Part shown: in pieces, positions 1-8,306 of the stretch
How positions within the stretch are numbered: position 1 is the first letter of the stretch
Layout of the letters: each line of letters begins with the position of its first letter
Program-made: the position numbers and the translations under genes
NCBI GenBank assembly: GCA_038747915.1
Contig: JBCDJJ010000046.1
Coordinates: 1-27,446 of the forward strand
Direction: 5' to 3'
Source of the DNA: JBCDAP01 sp038747915
Lineage (GTDB): Bacteria; Planctomycetota; Phycisphaerae; Phycisphaerales; UBA1924
DNA length: 27,446 nucleotides
The notes under the pieces: model-generated
Database searches by the model: none
What the model was told of the DNA's origin: nothing
The model's input: only the letters and a program-made list of their open reading frames with translations

Positions 1-165
1 GTGCGTTCCAAGTCAATTCGTCGCGGGTGCCACTGGTGGCTTGCCCACCAGTGCGAACGCCAAAGCCCTTGAACACTGGCGGGTAAGCCGCCAGTGGCAC
101 GCAAGTCCCGGAGTCGGTCGATCCACCGCTGAGACTGGCGAGACGAGTTGACTTGGTCTGCTCTA
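1..165 (+). repeat. Palindromic interspersed repeat, copy 1 (left edge of window)
   Basis: First of three copies of a ~167-bp non-coding element. An inner inverted pair, CCAAGTCAATTCGTC at 8-22 and GACGAGTTGACTTGG at 142-156, differs at one position. Between them are two perfect stem-loops: CACTGGTGG/CCACCAGTG at 31-39 and 45-53, and CACTGGCGG/CCGCCAGTG at 74-82 and 88-96, each with a 5-nt loop. The second hairpin is nearly the reverse complement of the first, so the element is a head-to-head pair of hairpin units, like a BIME or a small MITE. Other copies start TAG, so about two bases are missing at the window edge. No transposase is encoded. Confidence 0.9.
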
Positions 166-224
166 AGATAATCGACGAAGCGGACAGCTTCGCCGAGAGT
201 GACTTTTCAAGAACTGAGGTGATC

Positions 225-1988
225 ATGACTGCACTGGGTTTAGTCCAATCGGGTCTGAAGTGCGCACTGTGTATGGCAACCATTGGGATGACCGTTGTTG
301 CCAGCGAGTCCACAGCACAGCCAACCTGTGCAAATCCGGGCGCGATCGAAGGATTCCAGAGGATTCTGTCGAATGTTGGCGGTCTCGTTGGTCCGTTTGA
401 ATCGGACGCGTCGTTCGGTCCCGCGATCGTGCGTATTGGTGATCTTGATGGAGATGGTATCGACGAACTAGCGGTCGGCTCAGACGGTGACGACGATGGC
501 GGTACTGACCGTGGGGCCGTTTGGATACTGTTTCTGAACGACGAGGGACTTGTTCGCCATCAACAGAAACTCTCGGATACATCAGGGGGTTTTGGTGGGG
601 AGTTGTCAGATGAAGATCGCTTTGGCTACGCGCTAGCGGAACTGGGTGACTTTGATGGGGATGGCGTTCCAGATCTAGCCGTCGGCGCGTTCTGGGATGA
701 CGATGGTGGTGTTGATCGAGGTGCCATTTGGTTGCTGTTTCTCAAGGAAGACGGGACTGTAAAGTCAGAACAGAAGATCTCTGCGCTCCCAGGCAGCCTC
801 GGTGATGTGCTCGCTGACGACGATCGGTTTGGCGCCGCACTCTCAAACATCGGCGACCTCGATGGCAATGGAGCTGTTGATCTGGTGGCCGGTGCCCCGA
901 CCTCTGATGACGCGGGTGAAAATCAAGGCGCGATTTGGATCGTGTTTCTTGAACAAGATGGCGATGTAAGAGAGGCACGTAAAATTTCGTAAGTTGATGG
1001 CGAGTTCAGCGGTTCCCTTGCTCCTGGCGACTTCTTTGGGAACAAGGTGGCATCCATTGGTGATGTGAATGGTGATGGCGTTGTTGACTTAGCGGTGACA
1101 GCGTCTGGTGACAGCGATGGCGGCTTCAGACTTGGAGCAGTTTGGGTTATATTTCTGAGTTCTGATGGGACGGTCGCTGGACAACAGAAGATCTCGGCAA
1201 CGTCTGGAGGCCTCGTAGGTCCGATCGACTCCGAAGATTTTTTCGGTGGCGGAATTGTTGGAATCGGCGATCTTGACGCCGACGGCATACCGGATATCGC
1301 CCTTGGGGCACCTCGTGATGACGATGGAGGCACGAACAAAGGTGCGGTCTACCTCCTGTTTCTCCGCTCGGACGGCACAGTGCGCAGCGAGCAGAAGATC
1401 TCAACGAATTTGCCAGTGTTCGGATCGAGTTTCTCATCGAATGATTTCTTTGGTTCATCACTCGCGCTACTAAGTGATCTAGATAATGATGGCGACATCA
1501 CGATAGCTTTTAGTGTGTTTGAGGGTAATAATAGTGGAGCGGATATTGCAGACTTGTGTTTTCTTGAGTTGGAGACTTGTTTGCCTCCAACTCCAGAAAT
1601 CTCAAAATCGCCGTCGGGTATCTTGGTGGATCGCCCGGGTCAGCAACTATCGCTCACCGTGATTTCGATCGGCAAAGAGCTCTTGTACCGGTGGCGTCGT
1701 GACGGTGTAGAACTGGTGAATGGCGAGAGCATCGTTGGCGCCGACGCCGACACCGACACGCTCACCCTCTTTGCCGGCCTTGACGATGTCGGTCTCTACG
1801 ACGTCGTCGTGACCAACCCCGCCGGCTCGGTGACCTCCGACCCCGCCATCCTCGCCTTCCGCCCCAACTGCCCCGGGGATCTCGACGGCGACGGCGACTC
1901 CGATGCCGATGACTTCATCGAGGTCCTTGTTGGCTTCGGCAGAACCTACGACGAGAACTGCAACACCACATCGCCCACGCAGCCCTAG
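225..1988 (+). pseudogene. Secreted FG-GAP beta-propeller / Ig-like / dockerin-like protein, interrupted by a nonsense codon
   Basis: One reading frame of 587 sense-or-stop codons is split by a single in-frame TAA at 990-992; no frameshift is needed to join the halves. The start at ATG 225 has a GAGGTG Shine-Dalgarno sequence just upstream and gives a signal peptide ending near AQ-PTC. Six FG-GAP units of about 70 residues follow, with Ca-binding loops such as DLDGDGIDE and DFDGDGVPD and conserved GAVW.LFL and QKIS strands. The sixth unit is degenerate. An Ig-like domain follows (YRWRRDGVEL ... DVGLYDVVVTNPAG), then a CPGDLDGDGD dockerin-like tail. The TAA lies just after KIS of unit 3, where other units have a sense codon. 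Unless the stop is read through or is a sequencing error, only a three-unit fragment without tail would be made. The intact protein would be extracellular, possibly adhesive or carbohydrate-related. Confidence 0.8.
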
Positions 1989-2153
1989 CGCGTTCCAAAG
2001 TCAGTTCGTGGCGTGTGCCACTGGTGGCGTGCCCACCAGTGCGAGTCTCGAAGCCCTTCAACACTGGCGGACGAGCCGCCAGTGGCACCCAAAGCCCGGA
2101 ATCGATCAATCACGCCCGGACGTGGACGATACGAGTTGACTTCACCTGCTCTA
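1986..2153 (+). repeat. Palindromic interspersed repeat, copy 2 (diverged)
   Basis: Same orientation and architecture as the copy at the left edge, but with many substitutions. It keeps the stem-loop CACTGGTGG/CCACCAGTG, the stem-loop CACTGGCGG/CCGCCAGTG and the terminal GCGTTCC and CTGCTCTA segments. Its first three bases, TAG, are also the stop codon of the preceding FG-GAP/dockerin gene. The substitutions do not preserve any reading frame, so small ORFs here are artefacts. Confidence 0.85.
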
Positions 2154-2177
2154 AGCCGCCTCGGTCTCACACCCGAG

Positions 2178-2197
2178 CCGCGGGCGCAAGCCCGCGG
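2178..2197. repeat. GC-rich stem-loop with GCAA loop
   Basis: Perfect 8-bp stem CCGCGGGC/GCCCGCGG closed by a GCAA (GNRA-type) tetraloop, just outside repeat copy 2. It could act as a transcript-end structure or be a separate short palindromic repeat. No T-tract follows on either strand. Confidence 0.5.
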
Positions 2198-2236
2198 GCC
2201 AAACCACCAACCAACACCAAGCGGACACAGTGGGGG

Positions 2237-2258
2237 TGCGGGGGATTCTTCCCCCGCA
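2237..2258 (-). terminator. Hairpin downstream of the RNase R / DUF2164 transcript
   Basis: Perfect 9-bp stem TGCGGGGGA/TCCCCCGCA with a 4-nt loop, 19 nt beyond the stop codon of the minus-strand DUF2164 gene. The position suits a transcription end. There is no U-run, so intrinsic termination is uncertain. Confidence 0.5.
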
Positions 2259-2277
2259 TTCGTGCCATTAGCACCTC

Positions 2278-2520
2278 TCACACCCCGTAGTCCACATCCT
2301 GATGCAGATCCGCTGACACATCAGCGACCCGCTCCGCGAGCCGGGCCTGCGCATCGGCCACGCCCTGGTTGTACGCCGCGGGTCCGAGCAGCCGGAGCAG
2401 GAACTCCATCGTGCGCTCCGCACGGAGTTCGCCCATCTCCTGCTCGAACTCATCTCGAACGAACCGTGCGAGCGAAGCGAGCACGAGCGGCTTGATCTCG
2501 GGGTCGAGTTCAATGGCCAT
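2278..2520 (-). CDS. DUF2164 family small protein
   Basis: 80-residue soluble protein beginning MAIEL and matching my recollection of the DUF2164 family: an acidic N-terminal helix, then a conserved GELRAE..MEFLL segment, LGPAAYNQGVADAQARL and an acidic end. The start at ATG 2520 is set by the family N-terminus and by a GGAGG Shine-Dalgarno sequence about 9 nt upstream. An upstream in-frame extension to 2568 looks unlike coding sequence. No signal peptide or membrane segment is seen. It lies 53 nt downstream of the RNase R gene on the same strand, so the two probably share a transcript. The function of the family is not known to me, and its position next to RNase R does not establish one. Confidence 0.85.
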   Translation of the reverse strand: MAIELDPEIKPLVLASLARFVRDEFEQEMGELRAERTMEFLLRLLGPAAYNQGVADAQARLAERVADVSADLHQDVDYGV

Positions 2521-2573
2521 GACAGGAGCCCTCCGGTGGTGCAGCCTCTCGGAACCGCACTCCTGCAAGCGGC

Positions 2574-5108
2574 TTACTGCCGCTTGCCCTTGTCCTTGCG
2601 GTCGCCGCGGTAGTCGCTCTTGCGTTTGTCGCGGCTCTTGCTCCGCTGACTGCGTTTCTGGGTGCCGGTCTTCTTCGGCTTGAGTTCCTCGACATCACCG
2701 AGCCGCAGCGCGTTGGCGAGCGCGTTGCCCGATGACGCGTCGCCGGTGCCGGCGCCGCCGCCCTTTGTCGGTTGCTTGGCCTTGCCCTTGAGGCGGCTCG
2801 CCGCATCGGTGATCGCGAGCTCCATCTTCCGTGCGGGCAGGTCGATGCTCACGATGGTCACGCTCACGCGGTCGCCCATCTGGAAGCTCCGGCCCGTCCG
2901 CTGCTCGACGAGGGCACCGCTCTTGCCGTCGAGCTTCCAGACACCGCCGCGGCGGAAGCCGCCCTTGCTGGTGCCGCTCGCGTCGGTTTGGGGGATGGGC
3001 AGGTCCTCGGCTTTGACCATGCCCTCGGCGAGGTACTTGTCGAGCCGCACGAACACGCCCCGCTGCATCACGCCGGTCACGATGCCGGGGAAGCTCTCGC
3101 CGAGGTGCTCCTCGAGCAGCTGCAGCACCAGGAACTGCCGCAGGTCCCGCTCGGCCTCCGTCGCGTTCTCCTCGCGGCCGTTGCACCGGTTGCCGACCTG
3201 CACGAGCGTGGGCTGATCGGGGCACTCGGGCCGGTCGCGCAGCTCGCGGCCGAGCACCTTGCGCTCCGAATCGCTCTTGGGCCGGTCGGTCCCGTTCTTG
3301 GTGAGCTTGAGGTAGGCCGCGAGCGCGCGGTGCACCGTGAGGTCGGGGTAGCGCCGGATCGGGCTGGTGAAGTGCGAGTACGCGCCGCTGGCCAGGGCGA
3401 AGTGGCCGATGAGCGCGGGCGAATACTCCGCCCGTGTGAGCGTCCGCAGCACCGCCATGTGCACCGCGGGGGCCGAGTCCTTGCCCTTGGTCGCCTTGAG
3501 CAGCGCCTGGATATCCTCGCGTGTCGCGCTCTTTGGGATGCGGTACCCCGCCACGCGCACGTAGCTCTGCAGATCGTCGAACGAGCCGGGCACCGGCTCG
3601 GGGTGGATCCGCCGCAGCACCGGGATCTCCAGATCCTCGAACAGGGTCGCGATCGCCTCGTTCGCTTCGACCATGAACATCTCGATGAGCGTGTGCGTGT
3701 ACGCATCGTCCTCGGGCACCGCGTCGACCACGCGGCCGTCGTCGTCGTACACCAGCTCCACATCCGGCAGATCGAGATGGATCATGCCCGCATCGTCGCG
3801 CCGGCGCTCGATGGCCTTCGCGAGCCGGTTCATCTCGCGGAGCGTGTTGACGAGTTTCTCGTCGTGCGGTGTGTCGGTCTTGGCGTGCTTGGAGGCTTCT
3901 TCGGGGTCGCCGTCGATGAGCGCCTGTGCCTCGAGGTAGGTCGTGCGCTTTGCTGAGCGGATGATCGTCTGCGCGTACCCGCGCGCGCGCACGCGGCCCT
4001 GCTCGTCGTAATCGATGAACACGCTCTTGCAGAACCGGTCGTTCCCCTCGCTGAGCGAGCAGATGCCGTTCGACAGGATCTCGGGCAGCATCGGGATCAC
4101 GAGCCGCGGCAGGTAGCACGAGTTGCACCGATCGCTCGCCTCGTCGTCGAGCGCCGAGCCCGGCGTGACGAAGTGGGCCACATCCGCGATGTGTACGCCG
4201 AGTCGCCACCCCGGCCCGCCGCCCGCGACCTCCTTGACGCGCTCGATGCTGATCGCGTCGTCGTAGTCCTTCGCGTCCGGCGGGTCGATCGTCACGATGT
4301 ACTCGTCGCGCAGGTCGAGCCGCTCGGTCGGGTCGAAGCCGCCCGATTCGTCCGCTGCCTTGATCTCCTCGTCGTACTGCCGCGTGCACCGGCGCGCGTT
4401 CTCGACCACCGCATCGGGGAACTCGCCGGGCAGGCCGAACGCCTCGATCACCGCCTGCGTCTCGACATCGGGCCGGCCCGAGGCGCCCAGCACCTTGGTG
4501 ATCACGCCCTCGCCGAGGTAGTCGCCCTCGGGCCAGATCGTGATCTCGACGACGACCTTGTCCCCCTCCTTCGCGTTCTTCGACTCCGCATCGGGCACCA
4601 CGATCGGCTCGCCCGCGCTCTTCTTCCCGTCCGGGTAGACCAGCCACTGCCCGCCCTGCTTGCGGAGCTCGCCGGCGGTGTGCGTCCGCCGCCGCTGCAG
4701 CACCCGCACGATCTCGCCCGTGAACGGCGACCGCCCGGGCGGGCCGCCCCGGCGCGACCGCAGCACCTTCGCCTCGACCGTGTCGCCGTCCGCGGCATCG
4801 CCGGTCGCCCCAGCGGGCACGAACAGGTCGCCGTGCGCGTTCGTATCCGTCGGCACGATGAACCCGAACCCGCGCTGGTTCTTGCGGAACGTGCCGACGA
4901 CGCGCTCGCCCATCGGCGGCAGCATCACTCCCTCGCCCGAGCCGAGCAGCACCTGCCCCTCCTCGGCCAGTTCGTTGATCGCCCGGCGGAACTCCTCGAC
5001 ATCGTCGTCGGCGATCCCGAGATTCGCAGCCATCGCCTGGACGGACTCCGTCTCGTAGTTGTCGTGGGCGATGTGCGCCAGGATGCGTTTTTTGAAGTGC
5101 AGGGGCAT
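2574..5108 (-). CDS. rnr: Ribonuclease R (3'-5' exoribonuclease, RNB family)
   Basis: 844-residue processive 3'-to-5' exoribonuclease that degrades structured RNA in the cytoplasm; E. coli RNase R is a little shorter. Order of parts: winged-helix-like N-terminus (1-60), cold-shock/OB region with FRKNQRGFGFIVP (74-86), RNB catalytic core with TIDPPDAKDYDDAIS at 273-287 giving the Mg-binding aspartates D275, D281, D283 and D284, the core signature HFTSPIRRYPDLTVHR (579-594), an S1 domain (about 672-765), and a Lys/Arg-rich tail (771-844) typical of RNase R. A stretch of about 28 residues (607-634, TDRPKSDSERK...) looks like a lineage insertion. ATG 5108 fits the family start (MPLHFKKRIL); the 41-residue upstream extension overlaps the divergent polymerase gene and has no coding character. 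No strong Shine-Dalgarno sequence is visible. Confidence 0.96.
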   Translation of the reverse strand: MPLHFKKRILAHIAHDNYETESVQAMAANLGIADDDVEEFRRAINELAEEGQVLLGSGEGVMLPPMGERVVGTFRKNQRGFGFIVPTDTNAHGDLFVPAGATGDAADGDTVEAKVLRSRRGGPPGRSPFTGEIVRVLQRRRTHTAGELRKQGGQWLVYPDGKKSAGEPIVVPDAESKNAKEGDKVVVEITIWPEGDYLGEGVITKVLGASGRPDVETQAVIEAFGLPGEFPDAVVENARRCTRQYDEEIKAADESGGFDPTERLDLRDEYIVTIDPPDAKDYDDAISIERVKEVAGGGPGWRLGVHIADVAHFVTPGSALDDEASDRCNSCYLPRLVIPMLPEILSNGICSLSEGNDRFCKSVFIDYDEQGRVRARGYAQTIIRSAKRTTYLEAQALIDGDPEEASKHAKTDTPHDEKLVNTLREMNRLAKAIERRRDDAGMIHLDLPDVELVYDDDGRVVDAVPEDDAYTHTLIEMFMVEANEAIATLFEDLEIPVLRRIHPEPVPGSFDDLQSYVRVAGYRIPKSATREDIQALLKATKGKDSAPAVHMAVLRTLTRAEYSPALIGHFALASGAYSHFTSPIRRYPDLTVHRALAAYLKLTKNGTDRPKSDSERKVLGRELRDRPECPDQPTLVQVGNRCNGREENATEAERDLRQFLVLQLLEEHLGESFPGIVTGVMQRGVFVRLDKYLAEGMVKAEDLPIPQTDASGTSKGGFRRGGVWKLDGKSGALVEQRTGRSFQMGDRVSVTIVSIDLPARKMELAITDAASRLKGKAKQPTKGGGAGTGDASSGNALANALRLGDVEELKPKKTGTQKRSQRSKSRDKRKSDYRGDRKDKGKRQ

Positions 5109-5220
5109 GAAGGTCTTTCGCGAACCCGCTGGCCTCGCGGGCACTCGGCGATAGGATGTGGGAGTCTGTTTGGGTCTTGCCCGGGGACACCCCCGAGGCG
5201 CATCGCAGGCCACGCTCCCG

Positions 5221-6522
5221 ATGCTCCGCACACTCTATCTCGACATGAACAGCTACTTCGCCTCGGTGGAGCAGCAGTTCCGCCCGGAACTCCGCGGGCG
5301 ACCGGTGGCGACGCTGCCCGTGGTCGCGCCCTCGGGGTGCTGCGTCGCGGCGAGCGTCGAGGCCAAGCGCTTCGGCGTGTACACCGGGATGCGGCTCCGC
5401 GAGGCGATGCACCGGTGCCCCGATCTGGTGCCGGTCAAGACACGCCCGCGGCTGTACATCGAGACGCACCACCGCGTGCTGGAGGCGATCGACACCGTGG
5501 TGCCGGTCGACACGGTGCATTCGATCGATGAGGTCTCGTGCTCACTCATGGCCAACGAGCGGGAGCCGGCGCGGGCCCGGGCCATTGCCCAGGCCGCGAA
5601 GGATGCGATTCGGTCGCGCGTCGGCGAGTGGCTTCGCAGTTCGGTGGGTGTCGCGCCCAACATCATGCTGGCCAAGGTCGCGTCCAACGTTCGAAAGCCC
5701 GATGGCCTCACCATCATCGAGCACGGGGATCTGCCGGATGTGCTGCTCCACCTCGATCTGCGGGCGCTGCCGAACATCGGGCCGAAGATGGAGGCACGCC
5801 TGCGGGCCGCGGGTGTGGGAACGATGCAGCAGCTCTACGACCAGTCGGAGCACGAGCTCGAGCGGATCTGGGGTGGCGTGGTGGGTCGGCGCTGGTACCA
5901 CCTGCTGAGGGGCGAGGTGGTACAGCTGCCACGTACGCACCGTAGGTCCATGAGCCACGAGCACGTGCTGCCGCCGGACGAGCGCGACGATGCCTCGGCG
6001 CTGCGGACGCTGCTCCGGCTTACGCACAAGCTCGGTGCCCGGCTCCGCACGGAGGGGTGCATCGCGGGGCGGATCGGCATCGGCGTCCGGCCGGATGTGC
6101 GGGCACAGGCGCGGGTTACCGGGGAGGGCGCATCGGCGGCAGTGCCGCGGGCGCGGCGGTGGCACGCGGAGCACCGGTTCTCGGTGGCGTGCGCCGACAC
6201 CGCCGATTTCATCGCCGCGGTGCGGTCGCTGTTCGAGGGCAAGCCGGACGGGCCGAGCGCGTTGGTGTCGGTCGTGGTGAGCGAGCTGGCGGAGAAGGGA
6301 CAGGCGGAGGAGAACCTGTTCGCGGCGCCGCGTCGTCGGGAAGCGGTGTGGCAGGCGGTGGACGCGATCAACCGCAGATTCAAGGACCAGGCGGTGTTCT
6401 CGGGTGCGATCCACGGGATGCACCAAGAACGCCTGGGTGGGATCGCCTTCCACTCGGTGCCGTCGCTCGACCTGCCGGACACGGTGCCGGACCACGAGGA
6501 GGAGCACGCCGAGCCTTCGTAA
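5221..6522 (+). CDS. Y-family DNA polymerase (DinB/Pol IV-like)
   Basis: 433-residue translesion DNA polymerase. Catalytic residues are visible: D8 in YLDMNSYFASVEQ, and D103/E104 in HSIDEVS. F13 sits at the usual steric-gate position that excludes ribonucleotides. A helix-hairpin-helix follows (LPNIGPKMEARLRAAGV, 183-199), then the little-finger region and a possible clamp-binding motif QAEENLF (361-367). The protein continues to an acidic tail (DHEEEHAEPS). The start at ATG 5221 follows from family alignment; the frame is open to GTG 5158 but that extension looks non-coding. The gene diverges from RNase R across a 112-bp spacer in which I see no convincing promoter or LexA-type operator. 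It could belong to a Y-family subgroup outside DinB proper, so no gene symbol is given. Confidence 0.92.
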   Translation: MLRTLYLDMNSYFASVEQQFRPELRGRPVATLPVVAPSGCCVAASVEAKRFGVYTGMRLREAMHRCPDLVPVKTRPRLYIETHHRVLEAIDTVVPVDTVHSIDEVSCSLMANEREPARARAIAQAAKDAIRSRVGEWLRSSVGVAPNIMLAKVASNVRKPDGLTIIEHGDLPDVLLHLDLRALPNIGPKMEARLRAAGVGTMQQLYDQSEHELERIWGGVVGRRWYHLLRGEVVQLPRTHRRSMSHEHVLPPDERDDASALRTLLRLTHKLGARLRTEGCIAGRIGIGVRPDVRAQARVTGEGASAAVPRARRWHAEHRFSVACADTADFIAAVRSLFEGKPDGPSALVSVVVSELAEKGQAEENLFAAPRRREAVWQAVDAINRRFKDQAVFSGAIHGMHQERLGGIAFHSVPSLDLPDTVPDHEEEHAEPS

Positions 6523-6531
6523 TCCGGATCG

Positions 6532-6562
6532 CGGTGATGGGAGCGTCCCGCTCCCATCACCG
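6532..6562. terminator. Bidirectional terminator-like hairpin between convergent genes
   Basis: Perfect 13-bp stem (CGGTGATGGGAGC pairing with GCTCCCATCACCG) around the 5-nt loop GTCCC. It starts 10 nt after the polymerase stop codon and ends 20 nt before the stop of the convergent dehydrogenase gene, so it can end transcripts from both sides. There is no T-tract. Confidence 0.7.
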
Positions 6563-6582
6563 GCTTCGGGCGATCCCGCGGA

Positions 6583-8148
6583 TCAGTCCACCGTGCATCC
6601 GCCGGTGAACGCGGCGTCGAAGGCCTGGACATCGGCGTCGGTGAAGCCGCCACCGGGAGCGAGGTCGGCGGCCGTGTCGCCCGCACCGAGCAGGTCTTTG
6701 AACACAGCGCCGTCGAACGCATCGAGCACCGCAAAGGGCTCGGCGAAGTCGGCCTCGGCGCACGGCAGGACCGCTTGGATGTCGGTGAGCTGGTAGATGA
6801 AGCCGTCGCGCTTGCTGGTGGCGAAGAGCTCGCCGGCCTCGTTCACGCCGAAGCGGATGTCGGCGCGGAAATGGGGACCGAACGACAAGTTCTCGAGGAA
6901 CGTGGTGACCTCGCCGCTCTCATCACGCAGGCGAAGCTCGCGGATGGCGTCCTGCCCGCCGGTCGAACCTTGCACGTCTTCGACAAAGTCGGCGATGTAG
7001 AAGATGCGGCCGTTGCGGATGTCGCCGAAGAGGCAGGCGCCGTCGAGTGCGCCGGCGCTCGATCCACGGGCAAGCACCACACCGGTGATGGCGTTGCCCT
7101 CGGAGTGGTCGTACTCAGCGGCGGGCGGCAGCAGGCCGGGCGGCGTGTCGTTGATCCGCACGAAAGAGTTGTTGACGAACTCGAAGCTGCCCTCGCGGTC
7201 ACTCCACCCCGCGTTCGCGCCGAGCGGGACGATGTTGAGCTCCTCGATCACCCCCTGGCCGATGTCGATGACGAGCGGGTCGGTGATCTCGCGGAGCCGG
7301 TCGAAGCTCAGTCGCTGGGGGTTGCGGAAGCCGTGCGCGTAGATCTCATCAAGTCCTGCGGCATTACCAACGAAGGGGTTGTCGGATGGGACGGTGTATG
7401 AATCGTTGGGAGGCGAGGGCATCGGGTTGATGCGGAAGATGTTCCCGTTCGGGCGGAGCGTGTTCTGGGCGAGGCCGAACGAGTCGCCGGCGCCGGTGCC
7501 ATCGCCGATGGTGATGAAGAGCATGTCGTGGTTGGTGTGGCCGTCGGGCGCGGTGTAATCGAAAGCGAGCCCGCCGCCGTAGTGGTTGAAGTCGGGCTGG
7601 TCGTAGCGCATGACCTCGCGCGGCGAGGGACCGGTGTAGGTGTTGGCCGTTGGGTTGGTCGCGGCCCACTCCCAGACGATCTGGTGGATCGATGGGCTGA
7701 CGCCGCGGCCGAAGGTCGGCACCGGTGAGAGGTCGTCCGAGCCGTGAATGGTGTAGAAAAGACCATTGGTCTCGAAGTCGGGGTGGAAGGCCATGGACTG
7801 GACGCCGGACTCGAACTCGCCGCCGCCCGAGAGCGAGGGCTCGAAGTCACGGATGTCGAGGTACTCGGTCACGGTCGCCCCGTCATCCGAGATGGCGTAG
7901 ATCGGGCCGCGCTGATCGACGACGAAGAAGCGATCTGAGCCGTCCTCGGGTGAGAAGACGCCCTGGAGTCGCGCGGGGTCATCATTACTGAAGGGCACGG
8001 TGGCGAATGGCTCGAGTGTGGCCTCGACGATGCCGAGCGGGATGGGGTTGGGGAAGGGGTCGTTGGTGATCTGGGCACCCGGCGTTGAGGCGATGGTGGC
8101 GAGCGTGAGCCCGGAACATGTGTGATGAAAATACTGGTCGAATCTCAT
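6583..8148 (-). CDS. Secreted glucose/sorbosone dehydrogenase-like (PQQ-type beta-propeller) protein with C-terminal tail domain
   Basis: 521 residues. Signal-peptide-like N-terminus (1-25, cleavage near PGAQ-IT), then a six-bladed propeller of the soluble glucose/sorbosone dehydrogenase family. Supporting segments are LQGVFSPEDG (61-70), GVQSMAFHPDF (115-125), GLAFDY and LFITIGDG (193-217), GFRNPQRLSFD (273-283), and the blade with GALDGACLFGDIRNGRI (366-382). Family members oxidise sugars with PQQ; cofactor use here is not shown. Residues 463-518 form a separate domain bounded by C463 and C518, with two related halves (EPFAVLDAFDGAVF and GGGFTDADVQAFDAAF), resembling tail modules common in secreted planctomycete proteins. 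The start at ATG 8148 has a clear GAGGAG Shine-Dalgarno sequence; the 36-residue upstream extension has no such support. Confidence 0.88.
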   Translation of the reverse strand: MRFDQYFHHTCSGLTLATIASTPGAQITNDPFPNPIPLGIVEATLEPFATVPFSNDDPARLQGVFSPEDGSDRFFVVDQRGPIYAISDDGATVTEYLDIRDFEPSLSGGGEFESGVQSMAFHPDFETNGLFYTIHGSDDLSPVPTFGRGVSPSIHQIVWEWAATNPTANTYTGPSPREVMRYDQPDFNHYGGGLAFDYTAPDGHTNHDMLFITIGDGTGAGDSFGLAQNTLRPNGNIFRINPMPSPPNDSYTVPSDNPFVGNAAGLDEIYAHGFRNPQRLSFDRLREITDPLVIDIGQGVIEELNIVPLGANAGWSDREGSFEFVNNSFVRINDTPPGLLPPAAEYDHSEGNAITGVVLARGSSAGALDGACLFGDIRNGRIFYIADFVEDVQGSTGGQDAIRELRLRDESGEVTTFLENLSFGPHFRADIRFGVNEAGELFATSKRDGFIYQLTDIQAVLPCAEADFAEPFAVLDAFDGAVFKDLLGAGDTAADLAPGGGFTDADVQAFDAAFTGGCTVD

Positions 8149-8267
8149 TGTGCTCTCCTCGGCAGCGGCGGGTGGTCGACTCCGGAGGGAGTGTGCGGCT
8201 GGTTGCCCCTCTGGCAAGCGAGAGATCGCGTTGCGCCGAAGTCGGTCGAACTTCAACAGGGATGACG

Positions 8268-8295
8268 CTCACCACGACAGAACCGAGGTGGTGAG
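8268..8295 (-). terminator. Inverted repeat between the BtuF-like and dehydrogenase genes
   Basis: 8-bp perfect inverted repeat CTCACCAC/GTGGTGAG with a 12-nt loop, 11 nt beyond the stop codon of the BtuF-like gene. It may end or attenuate that transcript before the dehydrogenase gene; the intergenic gap is 158 bp. No T-tract is visible. Confidence 0.4.
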
Positions 8296-8306
8296 GCGGG
8301 ATGGGC

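Noticed and set aside
1903..2495. Small ORFs across repeat copy 2 (for example from 2015, starting MPLVACPPVR)
   Set aside because: A similar peptide can be read from copy 3, but copy 1 has an in-frame stop (TAA in the second hairpin loop) and substitutions do not respect codons. This is repeat sequence, likely to be misannotated as a protein.
5109..5220. Possible SOS (LexA-type) operator in the spacer between RNase R and the Y-family polymerase
   Set aside because: I looked for a palindromic operator and for -35/-10 pairs and found no convincing match.
2695..5520. 941-codon minus-strand open frame overlapping RNase R, and long plus-strand frames at 2772-3956 and 4173-5531
   Set aside because: Shadow frames of the high-GC RNase R gene; extremely Arg/Ala/Gly-rich translations with no domain, while the RNase R frame has every catalytic motif.
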